From contig NZ_CP107785.1 of the NCBI RefSeq assembly GCF_036345915.1, positions 1,364,001 through 1,428,000 of the forward strand: a stretch of DNA of 64,000 nt. The letters are read 5' to 3'. Shown piece after piece: positions 29,074 through 38,370 of the stretch. Below the pieces are notes generated by a model, which saw only the letters and a program-made list of their open reading frames with translations, ran no database searches and had not been told where the DNA came from. The number at the start of each line of letters is the position of its first letter. Positions within the stretch are counted from its first letter, which is position 1. The translations under genes were made by a program, and so were the position numbers. Source of the DNA: Nocardia sp. NBC_00565 (GTDB lineage: Bacteria > Actinomycetota > Actinomycetes > Mycobacteriales > Mycobacteriaceae).

Positions 29074-29304
29074 CTACCGCGAGCGGCGGCGGCGCATGGT
29101 GAGTACGCCGGTGACCCATCCGACGGCGAACATTGTCAGCAGGATCAGCCACATCGGTGAGCGAATGGTGATCAACAGGAATTCGATGGAGACCTTGCCG
29201 CGGTTCTCGGCGACGAAGATGACCGCCATGACCGTGACCGCGAGGGCCACCCATTGCGTCGGTGAGATACGGGCCAGCAACGAACGATGCTCAGTGCTGT
29301 TCAT
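29074..29304 (-). CDS. Small LapA-domain (DUF1049) membrane protein
   Basis: A 76-residue protein with two transmembrane helices (WVALAVTVMAVIFVAENR; SPMWLILLTMFAVGWVTGVL) and an Arg-rich tail (MRRRRSR). The FVAENRGKVSIEFLL segment is the hallmark of the LapA/DUF1049 family. Function in actinomycetes is unknown. Confidence 0.8.
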   Translation of the reverse strand: MNSTEHRSLLARISPTQWVALAVTVMAVIFVAENRGKVSIEFLLITIRSPMWLILLTMFAVGWVTGVLTMRRRRSR

Positions 29305-29947
29305 GGCGAATCCCTCTGTACTAGTTGGTGTCGGATCGCTATTCGGCTGTGCTGGGTTGTCGCATCGCGCAGTTCTTCTCGTCTACTATACGACCAAAGT
29401 GTGACGCCGGTCACAGTGGCAAGGTGTGTATTTGCGTAGAGATTGAGTTGTCCGGATTCGCCGAGGGGGTCGATACGGTCGGTTCACGGGCCTATCCGGG
29501 CAGAAATGCATATTCGAGCGATAGGTCCCTGCGATGCGCGCATTCCGATGTCCGGTATGTCAGCAGTTTGCGTTCTTCGAGACATAGACGTGTAGTGGTT
29601 GCGGCGCGGTAATCGGCTTTCACATTCCGACACGGACTCTGATACCAGCCCCGGCCGAGGGTATCGTCATCGACTCGACCCGTTGGCTGCGCTGCTCCTC
29701 GTGGAGTTGGGATGCAATTGGCTGGCGGCCGAGAATTCCGGCAGCGCACAGTGTTTCGCTGGACGTCTGATCAGACGCCGGCCGGAGGCAGACGACACCA
29801 TTGCGCTCGAGAAGTTGGCACGGACGGGAAATGCCTTACGCCGCTTGCTGTTCCAACTAGTCGAACTAGGGCTCCCAATAGTGCCCTATTACGAGACAAG
29901 TGGTGGTCTGGCATTCGAAGCTCTGACGCGGACCGTCCTACCGGCAG
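29305..29947. other. Gene-free gap
   Basis: No recognisable gene on either strand. A plus-strand open frame around 29680-29940 gives IRRRPEADDTIALEKLARTG but no family can be named and it lacks a ribosome site; it is probably decayed sequence continuous with the DUF2252 fragment beyond. Confidence 0.4.
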
Positions 29948-30412
29948 TCAGATTCCGGGTTCGGCCGCCAGCCGACCCGAGGCGACCGCCTCCACCAACG
30001 CCTGATGGTCCTTTTCGGTCTGATCCGCGTAGGCCTTGGCGAAGCGGCACATCGCTCGGTCGACGGCATCGGAGGAACCCAGGTAGCCGCTGATCATGGA
30101 CGCGCCGCTCGTCCGTGCATGGCCCTTGGCGAGCAGCCGCCCGCAGATGGCGACATAGTCGACGAAGGCGGCAGCGTCGATATTGGCCAAGTCCACCGTT
30201 CCCTTCATATTGCGGAACTGGCGTACGTAGTACTGCAGGCCGTCCACGGTGGTCCAGCCCAACAGTGGGTCGCTCACCGTCTGCAGAGCCTGCTGATACT
30301 CCGCGACGCGCTGACCCTGATGGTTGTGCCACTCCGCGTCGCCGTGCACGAACGTGCATCTGCCGATCGACCGTCTTGATCGAAGTATCTGAAACAACAA
30401 TGCTTCACCGAT
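29948..30412 (-). pseudogene. 5'-truncated DUF2252 protein
   Basis: The minus strand keeps only the C-terminal third of a DUF2252 (kinase-like fold) protein: GQRVAEYQQALQTVSDPLLG, YYVRQFRNMKGTVDL, GRLLAKGHARTSGASMISGY and FAKAYADQTEKDHQALVEA. A degenerate EALLFQ block marks the point where homology ends near 30412. Intact members are about 400-450 residues. Confidence 0.65.
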
Positions 30413-30562
30413 TTGGGCGGCGATCGATGACCCACCCGGCACTGATCGCGGTGTTCGCGCACGCGCTCGTCTAGGGTGTGGGTGCGGCAATGCCGCACAG
30501 TCAGATATGCGTGAACAGCGGTACGTTCCGTGGTTATTTTCCACCGAATCGAAAGGCGCTGC

Positions 30563-31504
30563 ATGGCAAAGGATTTGACGCAAATCGAATTACTGACGGA
30601 GCTGGAGCCGGTTGTCGCGGCCAATATCGACCGGCATATGGCCACGGTCAAGGACTGGTGTCCACATGATTATGTGCCCTGGGACGAGGGCCGCAACTTC
30701 GCAGCAATGGGTGGCGAGGATTGGGATCCTGAGCAGTCACGGCTCTCGGAGGTCGCCAAAGTCGCGATGATCACGAATCTGCTGACCGAGGACAACTTGC
30801 CTTCCTACCACCGTGTGATCGGCGATAACTTCTCGCACGACGGTGCGTGGGGCACCTGGGTCGGCCGCTGGACTGCCGAGGAGAACCGCCACGCCATCGC
30901 GATGCGCGACTACCTCGTATGCACCCGCGCTGTCGATCCTGTCGCCTTGGAGAACGACCGGATGGTGCACATGACCCGCGGTGTACACGCGCCGAAGGGC
31001 TTCGGTGGTGTGCTCAATCAGGTCGCTTATGTGACGTTCCAGGAGTTGGCCACCCGGGTCAGCCATCGCACCACCGGACGAGTCTGCGACGACCCGATCG
31101 CCGACCGAATGCTGCAACGCATTGCGGCCGACGAGAATCTGCACATGATGTTCTATCGCAACATCACCGGTGCCGCGTTCGACATCGCTCCTGACCAGAC
31201 GATGGAGTCGGTGTCCAATGTCCTGAGGACGTTCGCCATGCCGGGCACCGGCATGCCGAACTGGCGTCGCAATGGCGTGTTGATGGTCAAGCATGGGATC
31301 TACGACCTGCGCCAGCACCTGGACGAGGTCCTGCTACCGGTCCTGAAAATATGGAACGTCTTCAAGCGCACCGACTTCACCGCACGCGGCGAACGAAGCC
31401 GCGAAGAACTCGGCGAGTACCTCGAAAAACTCACTCGCGACGTCATCCGATTCGAAGAACAGCGCGCCCGCATCCTCGCCCGCGAGGCGGCGCGGGTCGG
31501 GTAG
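30563..31504 (+). CDS. desA: Acyl-ACP desaturase
   Basis: A 313-residue ferritin-like diiron desaturase of the plant stearoyl-ACP type found in mycobacteria (DesA). Metal ligands sit in EENRHAIAM and DENLHMMFY. It would introduce a double bond into acyl-ACP for mycolic or membrane lipids. GAAAGG lies upstream of ATG 30563. Monocistronic, followed by a terminator hairpin. Confidence 0.9.
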   Translation: MAKDLTQIELLTELEPVVAANIDRHMATVKDWCPHDYVPWDEGRNFAAMGGEDWDPEQSRLSEVAKVAMITNLLTEDNLPSYHRVIGDNFSHDGAWGTWVGRWTAEENRHAIAMRDYLVCTRAVDPVALENDRMVHMTRGVHAPKGFGGVLNQVAYVTFQELATRVSHRTTGRVCDDPIADRMLQRIAADENLHMMFYRNITGAAFDIAPDQTMESVSNVLRTFAMPGTGMPNWRRNGVLMVKHGIYDLRQHLDEVLLPVLKIWNVFKRTDFTARGERSREELGEYLEKLTRDVIRFEEQRARILAREAARVG

Positions 31505-31541
31505 GGCACCCTGGATGTCAGAGTCACCCGGAGCTGCCCGG

Positions 31542-31569
31542 TAGGTGCCTGCGATCTTGTAGGCACCTA
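31542..31569 (+). terminator. Terminator hairpin after desA
   Basis: TAGGTGCCT (31542-31550) and AGGCACCTA (31561-31569) pair perfectly around a 10-base loop. Located between convergent desA and the gentisate operon, it may stop both. Confidence 0.6.
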
Positions 31570-31813
31570 GCAGTTCCTCGGCGTCGGAACCGATGCGCGG
31601 TAATCGGCGGAAGCGGATGTTCGACTCGCCGCTGCGTGGTCGGCGCCGACGGCGTCGTAGGCGGAAGGAGCAGACTGGGCTCGCGATATGGTTCGGCACT
31701 TTCACGCACTGATCGACGGACCGAGTCTCTCGGCATGGCAGACGACTACGGCACGCCCATCGCGGCGATCGGCCAGTGGTCATCTATAGCGGCGGCGCAT
31801 GGCGGGGCCCGGT
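31570..31813. other. Convergent gap without a gene
   Basis: No coding region could be supported; besides the hairpin just before it, nothing structured was seen. Confidence 0.4.
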
Positions 31814-32533
31814 TCACAGCCAGCGCGGCGGCCCGTCGAGGTCGGTGTCGATGGTCACCCCGATCGCGCCGCGGCCGGTGGCCCAGCGCACGACGGCGGC
31901 CAGCGGTCCGGCGACCGTATGCTGCGGCGGCGAATCCTGGTGCACCGCAATGGGTGTGCGTCCATCGATGGAAAGAACGAGTCCGGTGCCCAGGTCCTTC
32001 GTGCACCACATGCCGACGATATCGGCGAGCAGCGAGTCGAGGACCACGGTGGGGAAGTCGCCGAAGCGGCCGTTGCCGGCGAGGTCGACGGCGTGTATCC
32101 ATACTTCCCGGGTACGCATCCAGGCTGTTTCGGCGGCGGGGACGAGCCGGCCCTGGGCGGTGCGGACCTGCGCCGCCCACGCGGTCGGCGGTAGGTTGCG
32201 CCATTTCTCGTCGAGGCGGGCTGCGGTGTGGGTGAACAGGTTTCCCAGGGCGGCCGGGGTGAGGGTTGCGCCCTCGTCGATCTCGCGGGCTCGTTGTTCG
32301 GGGGAGGCGTACATCGGGGTCTCCACGCCGGTAGCCGCCCAGTCCAGCAGGCGGCACAGGGCGGCGGCGTTGTAGCCGACGTGCGCGAGGAGATGCCTGC
32401 GCGTCCATCCGGGCAACAGGGTGTCGCCGTCGAGGTCGGTGTCGGTCAGGTCGGCCAGGCGTTGGGCGAAATAGGCGGTGCCGCGGCGGGCGATCAGCAG
32501 TTGCTCGCCGAGCGGCAGTTCGTGGAATTCCAC
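31814..32533 (-). CDS. Maleylpyruvate isomerase, mycothiol-dependent type
   Basis: A 239-residue DinB/MDMPI-fold protein. Metal-site residues are visible in WTRRHLLAHVGYNA and EVWIHAVDL. In Corynebacterium the homologue isomerises maleylpyruvate to fumarylpyruvate using mycothiol. Last gene of the operon that starts at 40076, 11 bp after the hydrolase that consumes its product. Confidence 0.88.
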   Translation of the reverse strand: MEFHELPLGEQLLIARRGTAYFAQRLADLTDTDLDGDTLLPGWTRRHLLAHVGYNAAALCRLLDWAATGVETPMYASPEQRAREIDEGATLTPAALGNLFTHTAARLDEKWRNLPPTAWAAQVRTAQGRLVPAAETAWMRTREVWIHAVDLAGNGRFGDFPTVVLDSLLADIVGMWCTKDLGTGLVLSIDGRTPIAVHQDSPPQHTVAGPLAAVVRWATGRGAIGVTIDTDLDGPPRWL

Positions 32534-32544
32534 TGTGCGAAGCC

Positions 32545-33363
32545 CTATTTGACGATCGTTGTGTTGCGGACGGTGCCTATGCCTTCGATGCTGATCTCGA
32601 CGGTTTCCCCGTTCAGGATGTAGCGCGGGGGTTTGCGGGCGTGGCCGACGCCGCCGGTGGTGCCGGTGATGATCACGTCGCCGGGTTGCAGGGTGAGGAT
32701 GTGGGAGATGTAGTCGATGAGCTTGGCGGGGGTGAACACGAGATCATCGGTGGTGGCGCTCTGCATCAGCCGGCCGTCGAGGCGGGTTTCGATGCGGGTG
32801 CCGAGGGTGTAGTCGGTAACCAGGAATGGTCCGAAGCCGCTGGTCTTTTCGAAGGTCTTGCCCTGATCCCACTGCAGCGTGCGGTACTGATAGTCCCGCA
32901 TGGTGTAGTCGTTGATCACCGAGTAGCCGGCGATGTAATCCGCGGCGTCGGCTTCGGACACCTGGTAGGCCGGTGTGCCGATGACGACGGCGAGTTCGGC
33001 TTCCCAATCGAGTTCGGCGGCGGCGTATGCCGGGACGATCACGTCGTCGTAGGGCCCGGTCAGTGCCTCTTTGAATTTCGAGAACAGCGTCGGGAACTCG
33101 GGCAGTTCGCGACCCATCTCGGCGATGTGGGTGGCGTAGTTGAGGCCGACGCAGATGATCTTGCCCGGGTTTGGGACCACGGGTGCGTAGTCGGCGTCGG
33201 CGAGGTCGATGGTGCGGCCGGATGCCTGCTCTGCCAACGTCTTCCAGTTCGGTGCGGTCAGCAGTTCGGACAGGTCCGAGTACCCCTCGATGACGGTGGC
33301 CGTGGCGTCGGAGACGAGGGCGGGTGCGGTGGTGCCGTCCAGGCGCAGGGTGGCGAGTCTCAT
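32545..33363 (-). CDS. Fumarylpyruvate hydrolase (FAH family)
   Basis: A 272-residue fumarylacetoacetase-fold enzyme (ICVGLNYATHIAEMG; ELDWEAELAVVIG with acidic metal ligands; ISHILTLQPGDVIITGTTGG). Next to gentisate dioxygenase and maleylpyruvate isomerase it should split fumarylpyruvate into fumarate and pyruvate. Six bp after the dioxygenase stop. Confidence 0.88.
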   Translation of the reverse strand: MRLATLRLDGTTAPALVSDATATVIEGYSDLSELLTAPNWKTLAEQASGRTIDLADADYAPVVPNPGKIICVGLNYATHIAEMGRELPEFPTLFSKFKEALTGPYDDVIVPAYAAAELDWEAELAVVIGTPAYQVSEADAADYIAGYSVINDYTMRDYQYRTLQWDQGKTFEKTSGFGPFLVTDYTLGTRIETRLDGRLMQSATTDDLVFTPAKLIDYISHILTLQPGDVIITGTTGGVGHARKPPRYILNGETVEISIEGIGTVRNTTIVK

Positions 33364-33369
33364 CGGTGT

Positions 33370-34446
33370 TCAGGCTCCTTCGGCGATGTGCGTGCGATGG
33401 AAGTGCAGGCGTTCCACGATCGGGGCGTCGGAGAACATGAACAGGTCGAAGTCGGTGTCGGCCTCGATCGAGCACTGTGTCCACGACGGGACCACGATGA
33501 GGTCGCCCGTGCCGACCTCGGTGACCTTGTCGCCCAGGTGGAATCGTCCCGTACCGTCGAATACCTGGTACACGGCTGATCCGACGTCGCGGCGGGGACG
33601 GGTGTGCGCTCCCGCGCGCAGCCGGTGGAACTCCGTGCGGATCGTCGGCATGACATCGCCACCGGTGGTCGGATTGGTGTATCGGACGGCCGCGTGGCCG
33701 GGCTCCGTGGTGGCCGGATAGCCCTCGTCCTCGAGTGCGAGCTGTTCGCGCAGCGCGGCGTCGGTGTGTTCCCACCGGTAGGCGGCGATGGGGGAGCTGG
33801 CCTTGGCGTCGAGGCCGACGAGGGGGCGCAGGCCCGGATGCGCCCAGAGCCGTTCCGAGCGTGACACGTCCGGGGTGGCATCGTCGGTGACGCAGTCGGA
33901 TCCGAATTCGAAGAAGCCGGTATCGGTGTAGTGGACGAACGGGATGTCCAGGCCGTCGATCCAAGCCATCGGCTGATCGGTTTCGTTGTGATGGCCGTGG
34001 AAATGCCAGCCCGGGGTGAGCAGCAGGTCACCGCGGCGCATCGCGACGGGGTCGCCGTCGACGACGGTCCACACGCCCTCGCCCTCGACGACGAAGCGGA
34101 AAGCGTTCTGGCTGTGGCGATGTTCGGGCGCGGTCTCTTTCGGCCCGAGATATTGGATGGCCGCCCACAGTGTCGGCGTCACATGCGGCACCCCGCCCAG
34201 ACCCGGATTCGCCAGCGCGATCGCGCGGCGTTCCCCGCCGCGGCCGACCGGTACCAGATCCCCGGCGCGCTGCGCGAGCGGATACAGCGTCGACCATTTC
34301 CATACGAAGGGAACGGCTTTCGAAGTGGGCGTCATCGGCATGAGGTCGCCGAGCTGGGTCCACAGCGGATTCAGGTTGGCGGTTTCGAAGTCGCGGTAGA
34401 GCTGATCGAGCAGCTCGTCGTCGAGCGGTGGATCCGAAGCGGTCAT
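33370..34446 (-). CDS. Gentisate 1,2-dioxygenase
   Basis: A 358-residue bicupin that opens gentisate to maleylpyruvate. The N-terminal cupin has the iron ligands in PEHRHSQNAFRFVVEGEG and GWHFHGHHN; the C-terminal cupin (GTGDLIVVPSW) is degenerate, as usual. ATG 34446 follows AGGAAGG at 8 bases; the frame continues upstream into the ligase gene. Confidence 0.92.
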   Translation of the reverse strand: MTASDPPLDDELLDQLYRDFETANLNPLWTQLGDLMPMTPTSKAVPFVWKWSTLYPLAQRAGDLVPVGRGGERRAIALANPGLGGVPHVTPTLWAAIQYLGPKETAPEHRHSQNAFRFVVEGEGVWTVVDGDPVAMRRGDLLLTPGWHFHGHHNETDQPMAWIDGLDIPFVHYTDTGFFEFGSDCVTDDATPDVSRSERLWAHPGLRPLVGLDAKASSPIAAYRWEHTDAALREQLALEDEGYPATTEPGHAAVRYTNPTTGGDVMPTIRTEFHRLRAGAHTRPRRDVGSAVYQVFDGTGRFHLGDKVTEVGTGDLIVVPSWTQCSIEADTDFDLFMFSDAPIVERLHFHRTHIAEGA

Positions 34447-34481
34447 CGGGAGTGCCTTCCTGTGCGGCGGAGCGGGATTGG

Positions 34482-36164
34482 TCACGGCTGGGCGCGGTCG
34501 TGTGTGACGCGCTCGGCGATGTCGACCCGCAGCGCTTTCTTGTCGATCTTGCCGACCTTGGTGGTCGGCATCGAGGTGACGACCTCGAGCCGTTCGGGGA
34601 TCTTGAACCGGGCGACACCGGCCGCGTTCATCACCGCGGCGACGTCGGCCAGGCCAACCGAATGGTCCTGGGCCACTGTCAGATACAGGCACACCCGCTC
34701 CCCGAGCGTCGGGTCGGGCATGGCCACTGCGGCCGCCATCTCGACGCCGTCGAGCTGGTAGGCGAAGTTCTCGACCTCCTCGGCGGAGATCTTCTCCCCG
34801 CCGCGGTTGATCATGTCCTTGTCCCGGCCTTCGACTATCAGGTTGCCGTCGGGGCGGCGCACCACGATATCGCCGCTGGCATACCAGCCGTCCGGGGTGA
34901 ACGCGCGTGAATTGTGTTCGGGGGCCCGGAAATAGCCGCGCGGGGTGTACGGGCCCCGCGTGAGCAGAGCACCGGGGATGCCGTCGGGCACCGGGTTGCC
35001 GGTCTCGTCGACGACCAGGATCTCGTCGGCGTCGCTGACCGGTCGGCCCTGGGTGGTCCGGATGATCTCCGGGTCATCGTCGAGCCGGGTCATATTGATC
35101 AGTCCCTCGGCCATACCGAACACTTGCTGCAGGCGCGCGCCCAATACCGGTTCCACCCGCGCGGCCAGCTCGTCGGGCATTCGGGAGCCGCCCACTTGCA
35201 GCACACGCAGGCTGGTGCCGCGCAGCGGCCGGTGTTGGCGCTGGTATTCGATCCAGCTCTGCGCCACCGCGGGCACGACGGCCGAGACGGTGACTCCTTC
35301 GGCATCGATGGTGCGCAGTGCGCGCTCCGGAGCCGGAGACGGCAGCATCACCGCGCGAGCGCCGGCGAACAGCGCGCCGAGGACGCCGGGGCAGGCCAGC
35401 GGGAAGTTGTGACTGCTCGGCAAGGTGCCCAGATAGACGGTGTCGGAGTCGAATTCGGAGATATCGTTGCAGCACAGGATGTTGTAGGCGTAGTCGTCGT
35501 TGGTGCGCACGATCAGCTTGGGCAATCCGGTGGTGCCGCCGGACAGCAGCATGCACGCCACATCGGCGCCGGTCGGCTCGTAGTCCGCCTCGGCGAAATG
35601 CGGGCTCGTCTCCAGCGCGGCCCGCAGGCTGTGCTCGGGGGCGTATTCCGGTGTGGTGCTGGACAATTCGCCGTGTACGACGATCGCGCGGATACTGGGG
35701 ACCTGGGCCGCGACCTGCTGGGCGACCTGCCGCAGGTCGGTGTCCCGGTCGATATCGGCCACTACGACAGTGACCGCTTCGGACAAGGCAGCCAGATGTG
35801 TCAGCTCGTACTGCCGATGCGCGGGCAGCGCCATCACCGGCACCACCCCGGTCCGCAGACAGGCGAGGGTGAGCGCGACGAACTCCCAACAGTTGGGCAG
35901 CTGCACCAGAACGCGGTCACCTGCCGCGATTCCCAGATCGAGCAGTGCCTGCGCACACGACGCGGCACGGTCCCACAACTGCCGATACGTCAGGCGGGTC
36001 GTGCCGTCGATGATGGCCTCGTCGTCCGGGCGCTGGGTGACCTGCTCGGCAATGTAGGAGGCCAGCGATCGGCCCGGCCAGTACCCGGCCGCGCGATAGC
36101 GTTCGGCGACATCGTCGGGCCAGGGCACGACACCGTCGATTGTTACGGGGGGACGGATGCTCAT
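34482..36164 (-). CDS. Aryl-acid AMP/CoA ligase (salicylate or other hydroxybenzoate)
   Basis: A 560-residue adenylate-forming enzyme of the DhbE/SdgA type: A3 motif LLSGGTTGLPKL, YASGDIVVRRPDGNLIVEGR and the C-terminal GKIDKKALR lysine. It resembles 2,3-dihydroxybenzoate/salicylate-activating enzymes. In this operon it should supply the CoA thioester for the flavin hydroxylase, as salicylyl-CoA ligase does in Streptomyces. The ATG overlaps the stop of the 24-codon gene. 4-Hydroxybenzoate is an alternative substrate. Confidence 0.85.
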   Translation of the reverse strand: MSIRPPVTIDGVVPWPDDVAERYRAAGYWPGRSLASYIAEQVTQRPDDEAIIDGTTRLTYRQLWDRAASCAQALLDLGIAAGDRVLVQLPNCWEFVALTLACLRTGVVPVMALPAHRQYELTHLAALSEAVTVVVADIDRDTDLRQVAQQVAAQVPSIRAIVVHGELSSTTPEYAPEHSLRAALETSPHFAEADYEPTGADVACMLLSGGTTGLPKLIVRTNDDYAYNILCCNDISEFDSDTVYLGTLPSSHNFPLACPGVLGALFAGARAVMLPSPAPERALRTIDAEGVTVSAVVPAVAQSWIEYQRQHRPLRGTSLRVLQVGGSRMPDELAARVEPVLGARLQQVFGMAEGLINMTRLDDDPEIIRTTQGRPVSDADEILVVDETGNPVPDGIPGALLTRGPYTPRGYFRAPEHNSRAFTPDGWYASGDIVVRRPDGNLIVEGRDKDMINRGGEKISAEEVENFAYQLDGVEMAAAVAMPDPTLGERVCLYLTVAQDHSVGLADVAAVMNAAGVARFKIPERLEVVTSMPTTKVGKIDKKALRVDIAERVTHDRAQP

Positions 36165-36235
36165 GCCTGCACCTCGCCGGCGCTCGGTTCCGGCATGACC
36201 ACCGGGGTGGCTGTATTCATTGTTCGCTCGCTCAT
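36161..36235 (-). CDS. 24-residue peptide coupled between two CoA-ligase genes
   Basis: ATG 36235 to TGA 36161 encodes MSERTMNTATPVVMPEPSAG and four more residues (EVQA). AAGGAGAG lies 6-7 bases upstream. Its start overlaps the stop of the upstream synthetase (ATGA) and its stop overlaps the start of the downstream ligase (ATGA), the same junction used by genuine genes of the operon. No domain or membrane segment; Pro/Met/Thr-rich. It may be a real micropeptide or a coupling leader that brings ribosomes to the next start. Confidence 0.6.
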   Translation of the reverse strand: MSERTMNTATPVVMPEPSAGEVQA

Positions 36236-38370
36236 GACAGCTCTCCTTCGAGCCGGTCCGGTGTCGCCACGACGACCGCGTCGAGCGCGATCAGGCCGGT
36301 CGTGATCAGCCGTAGGGGATTGATTTCGATATCGGCGATGTCCGGATGGTCGGTGAGGTACCGCACGAGAGTGACTGTGCTGCGGGCGAATTCGCCGCGG
36401 TCGAGGACCGGTCCAGCGCGCCAACCGTCCAGCAGGGGCGCGCACTGCAGATCGTCGAGCATCGCGGCCGCGCCGGCCGGGGTGACCTGGTGGCTGCGGA
36501 TGGCCACATCGCCGATCGCCTCGGCCGTGGTGCCGCCGAGCCCGGCGACCACGATCGGACCGAATACCGGGTCGCGGCGGACGCCGAGCAGTAGATCGAC
36601 GCCGGTGTCGGCCATGCTCTCCACCAGGTAGGCGGGGGCGCCGATCGTATCGAGAGCGTCCAAGGCGGTATCGAGTTCGGCGGCGGTGCGGATATTCAGG
36701 TGGACACCGCCGATCTCGGTCTTGTGCAGTACGGCGGGATCGAGCAGCTTCACCGCTACCGGTGTCGGCAGCTCCGTCAAGGCGCGGTGGGCCGTGTCCC
36801 GGTTGGCGCATACCCGCCGCGGCGGGGTGGTGAAGCCCAGCGTGTCGAGCAGATCTTTGGCCGTCGCTTCGTCGGCGGGAAAAGCGATGTCCGGCGAAAT
36901 AGCGCGGGTGGGTAGCGTGGCCCCGCCGGATGGCTCGGTCGGTGTCGCGTCGGTTTCGGACCGCAGGTGTCGAGCGCGGGCGTCGGCAACAAGTGCCCGG
37001 ATGCCGGTGGCCAGCGCGGTCGGGCCGGGCAGCACGGGCACAGCTGATTCCGCTGCTGCGGTGGCAGTTTCGGCGACGGCCCGGGCCGGGCCACCGACAC
37101 CCAGCACGACCGGCAGCTGCTCGTGTACACCGGAGCGCCGGACGGCGTCGGCGAGGTCGATGGCGTCGGGTTCGGCGAGTGCGTAGACCGCCAGGGCATC
37201 GATATCGGGGTCGGCGGCGGTGGCTGCGAGTACGGCGTCGAAGGTCGGTCCCGGGCGCCCGGTATCGACGGGGTTCGCCTGGTAAGTCATCGGCGGCAGC
37301 AGCCGACTCAGGTGCTGCCGCGTCGATTCCGTGAGCGTCGGAACCCGAATCCCTTGTGCCAGCAGCTGATCGAGCACCATCAGCCCGGGGCCGGCCTGTG
37401 CGGTGACCACGCCGATGCCCGGGTCGGGTGCGGCGGGCAGCCGGCTGCGGCTCAGCACGGCCACCGCGTCGACGAGCTGCTGCTCCGAATCCACCACGAC
37501 GGCACCGGCTTCCGCCAGCAGGGCGCGCGTGGTGCGCCACGACGTGGCCAGCGCGCCGGTGTGGGAGGCGGAGAAGGCGGATACATCGCTGCGGCCGACC
37601 ACGAGAGCCACCACCGGTTTGTCCGCGGTGACCGCGCGTACCGCGGACAGCAGCGCCGCACCATCCTCGACCGACTCGATATGCAGTGCGACCGCGGTGA
37701 TCGACGGGTCGGTGCGCAGGTATTCGAGCACGTCGACGTTGGTCACGTCCACGCAATTGCCCAGCCCCACTCCGAGTCCCACGCCGACCCCTTGCTCGGA
37801 CAGCAGAAACGACAGTGCGTGATTCATGCCGCCGCTGGCCGCGACGACCGCCACCGAACCCGCGGCGATGTGCCGCACGGTCGGTACGAAACTCACGGTG
37901 GCCGCGCCGGGCCGGAAGAATCCGGAGGTATTCGGTCCGAGGAGCCGAATACCCGTGGCACCAACGATTTTCGCCAGTTCCTCCTGCAAAGCGACACCAT
38001 CGCCGCCGACTTCGGCGAATCCGCCGGAGCAGATCACAGCGGCACCGACACCGCAGTCCGCGGCCGCACGCAAGGCGTCCGGGGTGGCGGCGGCGGGCAC
38101 GCACAGCACCGCCAGATCAGCTGGGCTGTTATGGAATTCGGTGGCAGCACGCAGGGAGAGATACATGCCGTCACCCTCGGATCGGGGATTGATCCCGTAG
38201 ACCGTATCGATCCCGGCACTACCCTGCGCGACGGCCGACAGCATGACCGACCCGAGCTTGCCGGGGGCGGCGGAGGCGCCGACGACCGCGACCGATGCCG
38301 GTCGGAACAGCCGATCGAGTCGCGACCGACCGACCGGTGAAGTACCGATGGAGGGGTGCGCCGCGGTCAT
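36232..38370 (-). CDS. ADP-forming-type acyl-CoA synthetase
   Basis: A 712-residue protein of the acetate-CoA ligase (ADP-forming)/Pat family: CoA-binding domain first (FRPASVAVVGASAAPGKLGS), then succinyl-CoA-synthetase-like domains, and a C-terminal ATP-grasp (VAVKLLDPAVLHKTEIGGV; IEINPL). No acetyltransferase domain. In this operon it may form or recycle an aryl- or acyl-CoA; why two different CoA ligases are present is not clear. ATG 38370 overlaps the hydroxylase stop (ATGA). Confidence 0.82.
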   Translation of the reverse strand: MTAAHPSIGTSPVGRSRLDRLFRPASVAVVGASAAPGKLGSVMLSAVAQGSAGIDTVYGINPRSEGDGMYLSLRAATEFHNSPADLAVLCVPAAATPDALRAAADCGVGAAVICSGGFAEVGGDGVALQEELAKIVGATGIRLLGPNTSGFFRPGAATVSFVPTVRHIAAGSVAVVAASGGMNHALSFLLSEQGVGVGLGVGLGNCVDVTNVDVLEYLRTDPSITAVALHIESVEDGAALLSAVRAVTADKPVVALVVGRSDVSAFSASHTGALATSWRTTRALLAEAGAVVVDSEQQLVDAVAVLSRSRLPAAPDPGIGVVTAQAGPGLMVLDQLLAQGIRVPTLTESTRQHLSRLLPPMTYQANPVDTGRPGPTFDAVLAATAADPDIDALAVYALAEPDAIDLADAVRRSGVHEQLPVVLGVGGPARAVAETATAAAESAVPVLPGPTALATGIRALVADARARHLRSETDATPTEPSGGATLPTRAISPDIAFPADEATAKDLLDTLGFTTPPRRVCANRDTAHRALTELPTPVAVKLLDPAVLHKTEIGGVHLNIRTAAELDTALDALDTIGAPAYLVESMADTGVDLLLGVRRDPVFGPIVVAGLGGTTAEAIGDVAIRSHQVTPAGAAAMLDDLQCAPLLDGWRAGPVLDRGEFARSTVTLVRYLTDHPDIADIEINPLRLITTGLIALDAVVVATPDRLEGELS

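Noticed and set aside
36161..38104. Long Arg-rich frame overlapping the ADP-forming synthetase
   Set aside because: Only its last 25 codons (the peptide gene at 36161-36235) have a start, ribosome site and coupling; the rest is a shadow of the synthetase.
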